Source of the DNA: Alcaligenes endophyticus
Lineage (GTDB): Bacteria > Pseudomonadota > Gammaproteobacteria > Burkholderiales > Burkholderiaceae_B
Assembly (NCBI RefSeq): GCF_026344035.1
Contig: NZ_JAPKND010000001.1
Coordinates: 372,001 to 436,000, forward strand
Length of the DNA: 64,000 nt
Reading direction: 5' to 3'
The notes beneath the pieces are model-generated. The model ran no database searches and was not told the DNA's origin. It saw only the letters and a list, made by a program, of their open reading frames with translations. The first letter of the stretch is position 1, and each line of letters begins with the position of its first letter. The position numbers and the translations under genes are program-made. Shown one piece after another: positions 1 through 7,776 of the stretch.

Positions 1-299
1 CCAAACCCCAATAACACACTGGCACCAGAGGGTATTAAACTGGCCACCACCATGCCGATGCGCGCTTTCGCATGGAGTTGCGTAATACGACGCGCCTGAA
101 AAGACACGTTATGTTCAAGCACATTGAGTTCCGCTCCACCGTGACGACGTCGCACTAGACCTGCTTCGTATAAATGGTTTAGGTCGCGGCGTATCGTTTG
201 TGGCGTAACCCCAAAATAGGTGGCTAGAGCCTCAACCGACATCAAGCCTTGGAGGCGCAGTAAATCCACAATACTGCTTTGGCGAACGGAAAGATTCAT
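1..299 (-). CDS. DeoR/GlpR-family transcriptional repressor, N-terminal part
   Basis: This is the 5' part of a gene that runs off the left edge of the window; about 99 codons are visible. The first 55 residues form a DeoR-type winged helix-turn-helix with the motif VTPQTIRRDLNHLYEAGLV followed by RRRHGGA, the family signature. The start of the sugar-phosphate-binding (DeoRC) domain follows. DeoR repressors control sugar or polyol catabolic genes and respond to phosphorylated intermediates. The ATG at 299 opens the HTH at the usual distance. Palindromic sites upstream suggest autoregulation. The target pathway would lie to the left, outside the window. Confidence 0.9.
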   Translation of the reverse strand, partial: MNLSVRQSSIVDLLRLQGLMSVEALATYFGVTPQTIRRDLNHLYEAGLVRRRHGGAELNVLEHNVSFQARRITQLHAKARIGMVVASLIPSGASVLLGF

Positions 300-314
300 A
301 ACACAGCATCAGTT

Positions 315-409
315 TTCATTTGAATACTGAGCAGTGTAAAAAACGCATATTAAGTATCCATGACGTTCATATGAATATTTCGTTACTCAAGAATGTTCAT
401 ATGAACATT
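315..409. promoter_or_regulatory. Palindromic operator cluster upstream of the DeoR-type gene
   Basis: A perfect 18-bp palindrome, AATGTTCATATGAACATT, lies at 392-409. A second copy of its core, TTCATATGAA, is at 366-375, centred exactly 30 bp away. A degenerate copy, TTCATTTGAA, is at 315-324, next to the DeoR start codon. DeoR/GlpR repressors typically bind such repeated TTC...GAA palindromes, so autoregulation is a natural inference. No experimental link is visible. Confidence 0.65.
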
Positions 410-428
410 ATCTGAGCCTTAAATGCAA

Positions 429-465
429 AAAGACCAAGTCGAACAGAATGTCGAGCTTGGTCTTT
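429..465 (-). terminator. Rho-independent terminator after mesD
   Basis: The arms AAAGACCAAG-TCGA and TCGAGCTTGGTCTTT pair over 14 positions with one bulged C and an 8-nt loop. Read on the minus strand the stem is followed by TTTTT. It sits about 100 bp past the stop of the methionine synthase gene and insulates it from the DeoR gene. Confidence 0.75.
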
Positions 466-560
466 CATAACCTCGCTTGTCTGCCATAGGGAACGAACAG
501 ACAAAACCTTTGGGCGGTTAAGTTACCCTTGGCAGCGCGCCACCAACGCTATATAGCCAC

Positions 561-1589
561 TTAGCGTGTTAACTCACGGCGGACGATTTCAGCACCCGCA
601 CTCAAAGCGCTCAACTTGCCACGTGCCACCGCGCGAGGTAAGGGTGCCATGCCACAGTTAGTGGCCGGGTACAGCTTATCGGCGTCCACAAACTTTAAGG
701 CTTTGCGTAAAGTATTGGCGACTTCTTCAGGCGTTTCGATGGTGTTGGTCGCTACGTCAATCGCCCCTACCATCACTTTCTTACCCCGAATTAACTCAAT
801 GAGATCCATAGGAACATGAGAGTTCTGACATTCTAAGGAGATAATATCAATGCTTGATTGCTGTAGTTTTGGAAAAGACTCTTCATATTGACGCCACTCT
901 GACCCTAGCGTCTTTTTCCAGTCTGTGTTGGCTTTAATGCCGTAACCATAGCAAATATGTATGGCAGTTTCACATTTAAGACCTTCAATCGCCCGCTCTA
1001 AAGTGGCTACACCCCAATCATTGACCTCGTCAAAAAAAACATTAAATGCAGGCTCATCAAACTGGATGATGTCAACACCGGCCGCTTCTAACTCTTTGGC
1101 TTCTTGATTCAGTATTTTGGCAAATTCCCAAGCAAGTTTCTCACGACTTTTATAGTGACTATCGTAAAGCGTATCGATCATCGTCATAGGACCCGGCAAG
1201 GCCCATTTAATAGCTTGCTTCGTTTGCGAACGTAAAAACTTGGCATCTTCAACAAATACGGGTCGCTCACGAGATACAGCACCGACCACCGTCGGCACGC
1301 TTGCATCATAACGATCACGAATTCTTACTGTCTCACGCTGCTCGAAATCAACACCGCTTAGATGCTCAATAAAGGTGGTTACAAAGTGCTGACGTGTTTG
1401 CTCACCGTCGCTCACAATATCAATACCTGCTACCTGCTGCTCTTGTAAGGCCAAACGCAATGCATCCTGTTTACCCTCAATTAACTCTTCCCCTTGTAAC
1501 TTCCAAGGTGACCAGAGTTTTTCTGGTTCGGCGAGCCAGGAAGGTTTAGGTAAGCTGCCTGCTGTCGATGTGGGTAATAATTTTTTCAT
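561..1589 (-). CDS. mesD: MesD-type (core-MetE) folate-independent methionine synthase
   Basis: A 342-residue protein of the cobalamin-independent methionine synthase superfamily (COG0620). It corresponds only to the C-terminal catalytic barrel of MetE and lacks MetE's N-terminal folate-side domain. The zinc/homocysteine ligands are present: His211 and Cys213 (HICYGYG), Glu253 (SLECQ) and Cys312 (NCGM). It is preceded by a DUF1852 gene only 27 bp away. This pairing is the hallmark of the MesD family, a short methionine synthase of aerobic bacteria whose methyl donor is not methyl-folate and which depends on MesX (DUF1852). The function is inferred from family and pairing; the true methyl donor is not known to me. 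Confidence 0.85.
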   Translation of the reverse strand: MKKLLPTSTAGSLPKPSWLAEPEKLWSPWKLQGEELIEGKQDALRLALQEQQVAGIDIVSDGEQTRQHFVTTFIEHLSGVDFEQRETVRIRDRYDASVPTVVGAVSRERPVFVEDAKFLRSQTKQAIKWALPGPMTMIDTLYDSHYKSREKLAWEFAKILNQEAKELEAAGVDIIQFDEPAFNVFFDEVNDWGVATLERAIEGLKCETAIHICYGYGIKANTDWKKTLGSEWRQYEESFPKLQQSSIDIISLECQNSHVPMDLIELIRGKKVMVGAIDVATNTIETPEEVANTLRKALKFVDADKLYPATNCGMAPLPRAVARGKLSALSAGAEIVRRELTR

Positions 1590-1616
1590 AATAAATAACC
1601 TTATACTTTTTGTGCA

Positions 1617-2594
1617 TCAAAGTGCGTAATTAGCAGACCACTGCTCAAGTAGGGCCTTATAGGGTTTGATAAAATACTCTTCAGTAAATTTTCCCTGCTC
1701 AGTAGCTAAACGACTACGCTCTTCTCTATCGTAAACAATTCTAGTTAATGAAAAATCTTGATTATTCAAGCTAGGCTGAAAACTACTACCTGCCTCACTA
1801 TTAGCATTATAAATTTCTGGCCTGTATATTTTTTGAAATGTTTCCATTGTACTAATAGTACTAATCAGCTCTAGATTTGTGTAATCGTTAAGCAAATCAC
1901 CAGAGAAGTAAAATGCGAAAGGTGCTACGCTATTGGGTGGCATAAAATAACGCACCCTTAAACCCATTTTTTCAAAATACTGATCAGTAGATGAAAATTC
2001 ATTCTGCTCGTATTCAACTCCCAATATAGGATGTTGATTACCGGTTCTTCTATAAACCTTACTACTAGAAACACTCAAGCAAATTACTGGAAGTTTTTTA
2101 AAGTTATTTTTATAAGCATCGGAATTCAAAAAACACTTAAATAGTTTTCCGTGCAACTCACCAAAGTCGTCTGGCATGCTAAATGAATTTTTGTTTTTAT
2201 TATGCTCTGCCAGCAAAATACTAAAATCATAGTCACGCACATAAGAGGAAAAGTTATTGCCGACTATCCCTTCTGCTTTACTTCCACTTATCCGGTCTAT
2301 GATATTAGTTTTTAATATCTCAATAATTGGAAACGAATTACCTTTCCCTTCAACGTCCATATCAATAGAGACAATCTCCAGCTCAACAGAGTAACGATCA
2401 CCCTTAGGATTATCCCAATTGGCCAAATCATTGAACCGATTATTAATCATTCTTAAGGTGTTACGCAAATTTTCTTGACGATGCTCACCTCTAGCCAAAT
2501 TGGCAAAGTTAGTCGTCAGGCGTGTGCTGTCTGAGGGTTGATAGTTTTCGTCGAAAGAAATACTTTTAACAACGAAGTCAAATTTTTTGTTCAT
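1617..2594 (-). CDS. mesX: MesX (DUF1852), partner of MesD methionine synthase
   Basis: A 325-residue cytoplasmic protein with no signal peptide or membrane segment. Conserved DUF1852 stretches are visible: NNRFNDLANWDNPKGDRY near residues 50-70, VELEIVSIDMDVEGKGNSFP and NFSSYVRDYDFS. It is the first gene of a two-gene unit with the MesD-type synthase, 27 bp apart. MesX proteins are required for MesD to make methionine and have been proposed to help supply the methyl group in an oxygen-dependent way; no catalytic residues can be assigned from sequence. Codon and base use looks AT-richer than the neighbouring large operon. The ATG at 2594 lies inside an inverted repeat that may control translation. 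Confidence 0.85.
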   Translation of the reverse strand: MNKKFDFVVKSISFDENYQPSDSTRLTTNFANLARGEHRQENLRNTLRMINNRFNDLANWDNPKGDRYSVELEIVSIDMDVEGKGNSFPIIEILKTNIIDRISGSKAEGIVGNNFSSYVRDYDFSILLAEHNKNKNSFSMPDDFGELHGKLFKCFLNSDAYKNNFKKLPVICLSVSSSKVYRRTGNQHPILGVEYEQNEFSSTDQYFEKMGLRVRYFMPPNSVAPFAFYFSGDLLNDYTNLELISTISTMETFQKIYRPEIYNANSEAGSSFQPSLNNQDFSLTRIVYDREERSRLATEQGKFTEEYFIKPYKALLEQWSANYAL

Positions 2595-2654
2595 TGTGAT
2601 CTAAAACCCTAATTGTGGAGATAAAATCTACATTTATTTTAGGATGGATCACAA
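2594..2654 (-). promoter_or_regulatory. Inverted repeat in the mesX leader overlapping the start codon
   Basis: In the mRNA sense, TTGTGATC then (5 nt) TAAAA pairs with TTTTA-GATCACAA, whose last A is the first base of the mesX ATG. The 8-bp arm is at 2647-2654 and its complement at 2594-2601; the 5-bp arms are 2637-2641 and 2602-2606. A folded leader would bury the start codon while a TTAGGG ribosome-binding stretch stays in the loop. It could instead be a DNA operator. It does not resemble a SAM or cobalamin riboswitch that I know. Confidence 0.45.
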
Positions 2655-2795
2655 ACAGAGTGAGTGAATTAAGCTCATCGAAACATTAGATATATTCATT
2701 CACTGTATCGACTCTCACTTTGCAACTGTTTACGGCACAGGCAATCTTCATCGTGGCATGCCCACCTAGGGCTGACTTGCCACAACAGAAACGAC

Positions 2796-2897
2796 AATCG
2801 GCTGCACAAGGTCAGCCGATTCACCCGCAAGGGCGCAAGTTGGTGTACCGTTGATGGCGACGTCTTTCAGTGTGCCGACCGTATACAGTGGGTCGGC
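2796..2897 (-). terminator. Two hairpins in the 315-bp gap after the GntR gene
   Basis: The gap 2595-2909 has no gene. It contains GCCGACC/GGTCGGC (2874-2880 and 2891-2897, 10-nt loop) immediately past the GntR stop, and AATCGGCTG/CAGCCGATT (2796-2804 and 2813-2821, 8-nt loop). Neither has a strong T tract on the minus strand, so termination of the long operon here is likely by position but not well supported by sequence. Confidence 0.35.
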
Positions 2898-2909
2898 TAC
2901 GTCTCACAC

Positions 2910-3695
2910 TTACTCAGACTCCGGCTCCACTCCTGTTGCACGACCTATTTTTTGCGGCTCTAGCAATGACTCGCTTTCGACTAGAAAAAACTTGGCAACC
3001 ATTTCGCGGGTTATCTGAACCGCGCGATTCAGACTCATGTCTATGTGCTCTGTGATACACGCCAAGGCCTTCTCGGTATCACGCTCGCGCATATACTTAA
3101 GAACACCATAGTGCGCATCGAAGGCCTTAGCGTTCCATACCGTCTGCTCAATATCAATATTCCTAGCGATATGTATTCTGCGGCTGACTATCTCTAAAAA
3201 GTTGCTGAGCTCTTTGTTTTTTGCCATCGCCACCATACGCCGATGGAATTCCTCGTCTGCAAATAGGTAATCTGCGGGCGCCATACGTGCAGAATTGGAC
3301 ATAACGCTGCTCCAATACTCTTGAACAGACTGTATTTCCGCATCGGTTGCACGTTGTATGGCCAGAAATACAGCGCGCCGTTCTAGAGCAATCCGAATTT
3401 GATATAAATCTAGGACCTCGTCCACGCTAATACTCTTGCGATAAAAGCCTTTATTCATGACAGAGGTCAACAGACCCTCGGAGACCAGTCGGTTCAAGGC
3501 CTCTCTAAGGGGTGCTCGGCTGACGCCAAACTCCCGCCCCAGAGCCTGTTCATTGATTCGGGTGCCGGGACGAAAATCGTAGCGCATTGCTCGATCACGC
3601 AAATCAAGATACAAGCGCTCGACCGAGCTCTCTTCTCTGGGCTTGGGAGGGGATTTACTTATTTTTCTACTGACAGGGATACGGGTATTTGTCAT
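2910..3695 (-). CDS. GntR-family (FadR/FCD) transcriptional regulator
   Basis: A 261-residue regulator. A winged helix (about residues 27-95) has the motif EFGVSRAPLREALNRLVSEGLL, and an all-helical FCD ligand-binding domain (about 105-235) has the metal-binding-type residues D...EEFHRRM and a histidine in ITEHIDMS. FCD regulators bind small carboxylates or amino-acid-derived acids. Its ATG overlaps the stop of the upstream dehydrogenase (ATGA), so it is translated as the last gene of the 17-kb operon and probably regulates it. Candidate binding sites (TGTCGACA) lie in the iorAB/ridA promoter region. The final 20 residues are variable. Confidence 0.88.
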   Translation of the reverse strand: MTNTRIPVSRKISKSPPKPREESSVERLYLDLRDRAMRYDFRPGTRINEQALGREFGVSRAPLREALNRLVSEGLLTSVMNKGFYRKSISVDEVLDLYQIRIALERRAVFLAIQRATDAEIQSVQEYWSSVMSNSARMAPADYLFADEEFHRRMVAMAKNKELSNFLEIVSRRIHIARNIDIEQTVWNAKAFDAHYGVLKYMRERDTEKALACITEHIDMSLNRAVQITREMVAKFFLVESESLLEPQKIGRATGVEPESE

Positions 3696-4747
3696 AAGAT
3701 GTTTGCGCCGCGCTGGTCCACTAGCGCAACTATCTCCTCATATAAGGTAGTAGGTACTGCGATACCATCTTGCTGACTTCGAAGGCGTGCGGCATAACGG
3801 CGCTCCGAGGGCAAACGAGCACCTTGGTCGACAATCGTAGCAAACAAGCCTTCGGCCATTTCTTGCTGCTCTGCGAGGGTCTTGCCGCCCAAGCGGGCCG
3901 GATCAAAAGCCAGTATCAGCTCCCCATGGGTAGGCGCTGCATTCGCACCGTTGTCGTAGTCTAGAGATTGCAGGCTGTTCCAGTCACCGATCAACGCTCC
4001 CGCCATAATTTCCACCATGGTCGCTAAAGCTGAACCTTTGTAACCACCAAATGTCAGCATCGCGCCTTGTGCGACTTTTACAGGATCGGTGGTGGGCAGG
4101 CCGTTTGCATCAACGCCACAATTAGGTGGGAGCGACGTTTGGGCCCTGGAATGAAGCTCCAGATCGCCCCGTGCAATGGCGCTAGTGGCAAAGTCAAATA
4201 CATAGGGGAAAGGGCCGGGACGCGGCCAACCAAATGCAATAGGATTGGTGCCTAAGGTTGGGCGTTTACCGCCGGCTGGCGCCACCCAAGCATGCGAGGG
4301 AGTTAATGCCAATGCTGCCAAGCCTTGTTCTGTAATCGCTTCAATCTCGGGCCACAGTGCCGAGAAATGTACGCATCGATTAATGACTAAGGCTGCGACA
4401 CCCGCTTGACGGGCCCCTTTGACTAACTCTGGCAAACCCCGTTCAAATGCCAAGGGCGAAAAACCAAATTTGGCATCGACTCGAATAGTGGACGCACCTT
4501 GGACGGTCAGCTCGGGCACGGCATCTAACACGACCTTGCCTACCTGAATGGTGTGCGCTACAGTGAGTAATCGGTATAGTCCATGGGACTGGCAGTCGTC
4601 GCGCTGCCCCGCTACCACGACCCTAGCAATAGCTTGGGCATGCGGCAAGGTTAGGCCCAAGCCCAAGCAGGTTTGCTGCGCGAACGCTAATAATTCTGCC
4701 TCAGAAAAATACCGTTGACTGCTAGATTGTTGTGATGCTGACGACAT
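3692..4747 (-). CDS. Ldh2/MDG-type NAD(P)H-dependent oxidoreductase (imine or 2-oxoacid reductase)
   Basis: A 351-residue member of the malate/L-lactate dehydrogenase-2 family (COG2055). Typical segments are QSHGLYRL near residue 55, INRCVHFSALWPE, LTPSHAWVAPAGGKRPTLGTNPIAF, DFATSAIARG and TFGGYKGSALATMVEIMAG. The family includes Delta1-piperideine/pyrroline-2-carboxylate reductases, ureidoglycolate and sulfolactate dehydrogenases. In this operon, next to two FAD amine oxidoreductases and a DapA paralog, reduction of a cyclic imino acid is the most attractive role, but substrate cannot be read from sequence. ATG 4747 was chosen over an in-frame TTG at 4759. It overlaps the downstream GntR gene. 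Confidence 0.8.
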   Translation of the reverse strand: MSSASQQSSSQRYFSEAELLAFAQQTCLGLGLTLPHAQAIARVVVAGQRDDCQSHGLYRLLTVAHTIQVGKVVLDAVPELTVQGASTIRVDAKFGFSPLAFERGLPELVKGARQAGVAALVINRCVHFSALWPEIEAITEQGLAALALTPSHAWVAPAGGKRPTLGTNPIAFGWPRPGPFPYVFDFATSAIARGDLELHSRAQTSLPPNCGVDANGLPTTDPVKVAQGAMLTFGGYKGSALATMVEIMAGALIGDWNSLQSLDYDNGANAAPTHGELILAFDPARLGGKTLAEQQEMAEGLFATIVDQGARLPSERRYAARLRSQQDGIAVPTTLYEEIVALVDQRGANIL

Positions 4748-4783
4748 AAGCCATTCCAATAACGATAGCCATATTATGCAAAC

Positions 4784-6088
4784 CTACAAACGATTGCTCA
4801 ATGCGTGACCTATCACTGCGCCCTTTTTGTAGTACGTCTCACGCAAGCTCTTGAACCCTATGGGCGTGATTCCAGTCACAGGCAGTGGCATTTCCTGGGG
4901 TTTCAAGATACCAAGCAGCATTTTTGCCAAGTCTCTTCCAAGAATAGTACCCGGAGCAATGCCACGCCCATTGTAACCGCTCAACGCCCAAGCATTTGGC
5001 GCAAGCTCATGTAAGTGCGGCAAGTTATTTGCAGTGGTATCTATCCATCCATGCCATTGGTATTGGATCTGGACACCGCGCAACTCAGGAAAGAGCCGTG
5101 TGATGGAGCGCCTGACCCATTCTACATGGGCATAACGCTCGCTCGGCCCCAAAGCCCCTACACTGCCATAAACCAAACGCCCACTTGCATCAAGCCGATA
5201 GGATGACATAATAGTTTTGGTATCCCAAGCGCCACGCCCTTGAGGCAGAATTCGTTCAAGGCTGGATGCAGATAAAGGTTCAGTTGCCACATTGAAATAC
5301 GGCAGGCGTAACAAGTCGCGTTGCAGTTCAGGCCAAGCATCAGGGCCAGGGCCCTGTGTGGTATTAGTAGCCACGACCACTTGGCGCGCTTTGACCACGT
5401 GCCCGGTAGAGGTCGACAGGCTCCAAAGCTGGTTTTCGTACTTTGCGTTAACCACGGCTGTCTGGGTAAAAATGCTTGCGCCCTTGGACTGAGCTGCCGC
5501 TGCCAGCCCCCTAACATAGCTTAGCGGTTGTATCGTTCCGGTGCGCGGGTCTAACAAAGCGCCTGTATAAGCCTCGCTACCCACCAATTGCGCCGTGCGC
5601 TGAGCGCTTAACAGTTCGACATCGACGCCATGGGAACGCCACTGCCGCGCACGCTCCGTAATGCTAGCCAAACCTTTAGCGCCCACGGCGCAATGCAGAT
5701 TACCGTTTTGCGCCGCATCACACTCAATACCATAACGCCGGATAAGGTCGTAGACCAAATCAGGCCCTTCTCCTAAAAGGGTAAGCAAGCGATTCCCGTA
5801 GTCCTGCCCCAAACGTTTTGGGAGTTCATCAGGCTCGAGCCAGGCGCCTGCATTCACCATCCCTGCATTTCTTCCCGATGCACCGAAACCAATATCCGAC
5901 GCCTCCAACACGGCAACGGCAGGATCAGCACACGACACCAAATGGAGTGCCGTGGAAAGCCCAGTGAACCCGGCACCGATCACGGCGATGTCCACCGTTA
6001 TATTTTGCTTCAATGCTTGGGTCTTGGGAGCCGGACTCGCCGTTGCCCCCCATAGACCATGAGACGCTGGTGGCATAATTGGTTGCAT
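4784..6088 (-). CDS. FAD-dependent amine oxidase of the DAO/PuuB type
   Basis: A 434-residue soluble flavoprotein. An ADP-binding Rossmann motif VIGAGFTGLSTALHL sits near residue 38, followed by the FAD motif GFGASGRNAGMVNAG and the C-terminal YNGRGIAPGTILGRDLA that closes over FAD in glycine/D-amino-acid oxidase-like proteins. Closest recognisable relatives are gamma-glutamylputrescine oxidase and pipecolate oxidase-type enzymes, which oxidise C-N bonds to imines. It lies 36 bp before the Ldh2-type gene and 22 bp after the DapA paralog. The second ATG (6088) was chosen because AAGGAAG lies six bases upstream; the first ATG (6094) has no spacing from it. Confidence 0.82.
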   Translation of the reverse strand: MQPIMPPASHGLWGATASPAPKTQALKQNITVDIAVIGAGFTGLSTALHLVSCADPAVAVLEASDIGFGASGRNAGMVNAGAWLEPDELPKRLGQDYGNRLLTLLGEGPDLVYDLIRRYGIECDAAQNGNLHCAVGAKGLASITERARQWRSHGVDVELLSAQRTAQLVGSEAYTGALLDPRTGTIQPLSYVRGLAAAAQSKGASIFTQTAVVNAKYENQLWSLSTSTGHVVKARQVVVATNTTQGPGPDAWPELQRDLLRLPYFNVATEPLSASSLERILPQGRGAWDTKTIMSSYRLDASGRLVYGSVGALGPSERYAHVEWVRRSITRLFPELRGVQIQYQWHGWIDTTANNLPHLHELAPNAWALSGYNGRGIAPGTILGRDLAKMLLGILKPQEMPLPVTGITPIGFKSLRETYYKKGAVIGHALSNRL

Positions 6089-6110
6089 GGTCATCTTCCT
6101 TTAAACAGGC

Positions 6111-7001
6111 TTATTTCGTTAGCGCTACACACCCGAGTACCTGCTCAAGCAAAGGCTCGTATTCTGCATCCAGTGGTGTCAATGGCAACCGCAAAGTAGG
6201 CCCACACAAACCTAATCGACCCATCACCCACTTGAGCGGAATGGGGTTGGCTTGCACAAATAAGGCCTCATGCAGCGGCAACAACTGGTGCTGAAGAGCA
6301 TTGGCTGTTTGCGTATCACCTTTAATTGCGGCCGCACACAAGCGTGCGCAGTCCTGCGGCGCCACGTTAGCGGTTACGCTGATACTGCCGTGGCCGCCGC
6401 ATAACATCAGGGCTACGGCAGAAAGATCATCACCCGAGTACACGGCAAAGTCCTTGGGTACGTCGCGAATCAACCACTGCACGTGCGCTATGTCGCCGGT
6501 GGCGTCCTTGATACCGACTATGCTGGGGATTTCAGCCAAGCGCAATACGGTATCGCGCTGGATGTCGACGACGGTACGCCCAGGCACATTGTAAAGCACC
6601 ATGGGGAGATCTGGCGTGGCTTCTGCAATGGCGCGAAAATGCTGGTATAAGCCTTCTTGACTAGGCCTGTTATAGTAAGGCGCCACCTGGAGTTGGCTAT
6701 GAGCACCTACGTTTTGCGCATGTCGTGCTAGCGATATAGCCTCGGCGGTAGAGTTAGCGCCACAGCCCGCCATAATGGGAATCCGCCCTGCGGCATATTC
6801 CACGGCCACGCGGATGACTTCATGATGCTCTTCAATGGTTATTGTCGGCGATTCACCCGTCGTACCTACCACGCAAATGCAACGGGTGCCTTGCTCGATA
6901 TGCCAATCGATCAGGCGACGCAATACAGCATAATCAATATCACCATTTTCTTGCAGTGGGGTCACCAAGGCGACAATACTGCCTGTAATAAGAACAGCCA
7001 T
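6111..7001 (-). CDS. DapA paralog, 4-hydroxy-tetrahydrodipicolinate synthase family
   Basis: A 296-residue class I aldolase barrel closely resembling authentic DapA. The Schiff-base lysine (GIKDATGD, Lys165), Tyr137 and Arg142 (YNVPGRT), the GTTGES pocket (Thr47/Thr48) and [15 protein letters not shown] with Tyr110 are all present. DapA condenses pyruvate with aspartate semialdehyde; relatives cleave or dehydrate other 2-oxo acids. Its placement between a Liv importer and amine oxidases suggests a catabolic, or substrate-shifted, role rather than lysine biosynthesis. An odd feature is [11 protein letters not shown] where DapA normally has a different strand before PYYN. Ribosome site GGGAG is six bases before the ATG. 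Confidence 0.85.
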   Translation of the reverse strand: MAVLITGSIVALVTPLQENGDIDYAVLRRLIDWHIEQGTRCICVVGTTGESPTITIEEHHEVIRVAVEYAAGRIPIMAGCGANSTAEAISLARHAQNVGAHSQLQVAPYYNRPSQEGLYQHFRAIAEATPDLPMVLYNVPGRTVVDIQRDTVLRLAEIPSIVGIKDATGDIAHVQWLIRDVPKDFAVYSGDDLSAVALMLCGGHGSISVTANVAPQDCARLCAAAIKGDTQTANALQHQLLPLHEALFVQANPIPLKWVMGRLGLCGPTLRLPLTPLDAEYEPLLEQVLGCVALTK

Positions 7002-7047
7002 ACAACTCCCTAGATAAATCTGTCTTTAAAAATCATATGCATACCAC

Positions 7048-7776
7048 TTAGTCTACGCGTCCGCCCATATAGAGTTCGCGCACTTTAGGATCATGCAGCA
7101 GCTCTTTGGTGTAGCCCGTGAGCGCCACCGTACCCTGGGAAAGAATGTAGGCTCGATCCGAAATACGCATCGCTTCCATGGCATTTTGTTCAACCATCAA
7201 AATCGTGACGTCTTCCTGATCTCGAATCTGCACGATGGCGTCAAACACTTCATGCAGTACCTTGGGCGAAAGCCCAGCCGACGGCTCATCCAACAAAAGG
7301 ATTTGCGGCCTAGGCATTAGTGCTCGACCCAAGGCAAGAATCTGTCGCTCGCCACCGGACAGAGACGCTGCAGGGGCGTGCAATTTACGTTTAAAAACAG
7401 GGTAGAGCTCGCTCAACTGCTCGATCCGCTCCATGCGCTCGGTTTTGTTTTGGTAATAACCACCGATTAACAAGTTTTCCAGCACACTCAGAGCAGTAAA
7501 AATATTTTCTGTTTGAGGCACAAATCCCAGATTGCAATGCCGAATTTTTTGGTGCACCGGTAAGGTGGTTACATCCTTACCATTCAGATGCAAGCTACCT
7601 TTTCTGGGGCGTAAATAGCCCGAGATCGTCTTTAACAGTGTCGACTTCCCGCAACCATTAGGACCAAGCAAGGTAACAATTTCCTTGTGATGCGCCTGTA
7701 GGGAAATTCCATTAAGAATATCGACCTCTTTGGTATAACCGGCCACCACATTCTGTACACTGACCAAAGCATTCAT
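7048..7776 (-). CDS. livF: LivF-like ATPase of branched-chain/amino-acid ABC importer
   Basis: A 242-residue HAAT-family ATPase. Walker A GPNGCGKST is near residue 40, the signature LSGGERQ near 138, Walker B ILLLDEPSAGLSP and switch His are replaced by the LivF-type MVEQN. It is the second ATPase of a five-gene importer (livK-H-M-G-F) and overlaps livG by four bases (ATGA), so expression is coupled. The LivF of this family energises uptake of branched-chain amino acids, D-amino acids, amides or aromatic acids; the substrate is presumably the amino compound handled by this operon. Confidence 0.93.
   Translation of the reverse strand: MNALVSVQNVVAGYTKEVDILNGISLQAHHKEIVTLLGPNGCGKSTLLKTISGYLRPRKGSLHLNGKDVTTLPVHQKIRHCNLGFVPQTENIFTALSVLENLLIGGYYQNKTERMERIEQLSELYPVFKRKLHAPAASLSGGERQILALGRALMPRPQILLLDEPSAGLSPKVLHEVFDAIVQIRDQEDVTILMVEQNAMEAMRISDRAYILSQGTVALTGYTKELLHDPKVRELYMGGRVD

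Noticed and set aside
2595-2909. Possible SAM or cobalamin riboswitch upstream of mesX
   Set aside because: The two GC-rich hairpins there lack the conserved cores of these riboswitches (no B12-box-like element, no SAM-I kink-turn pattern that I can find).
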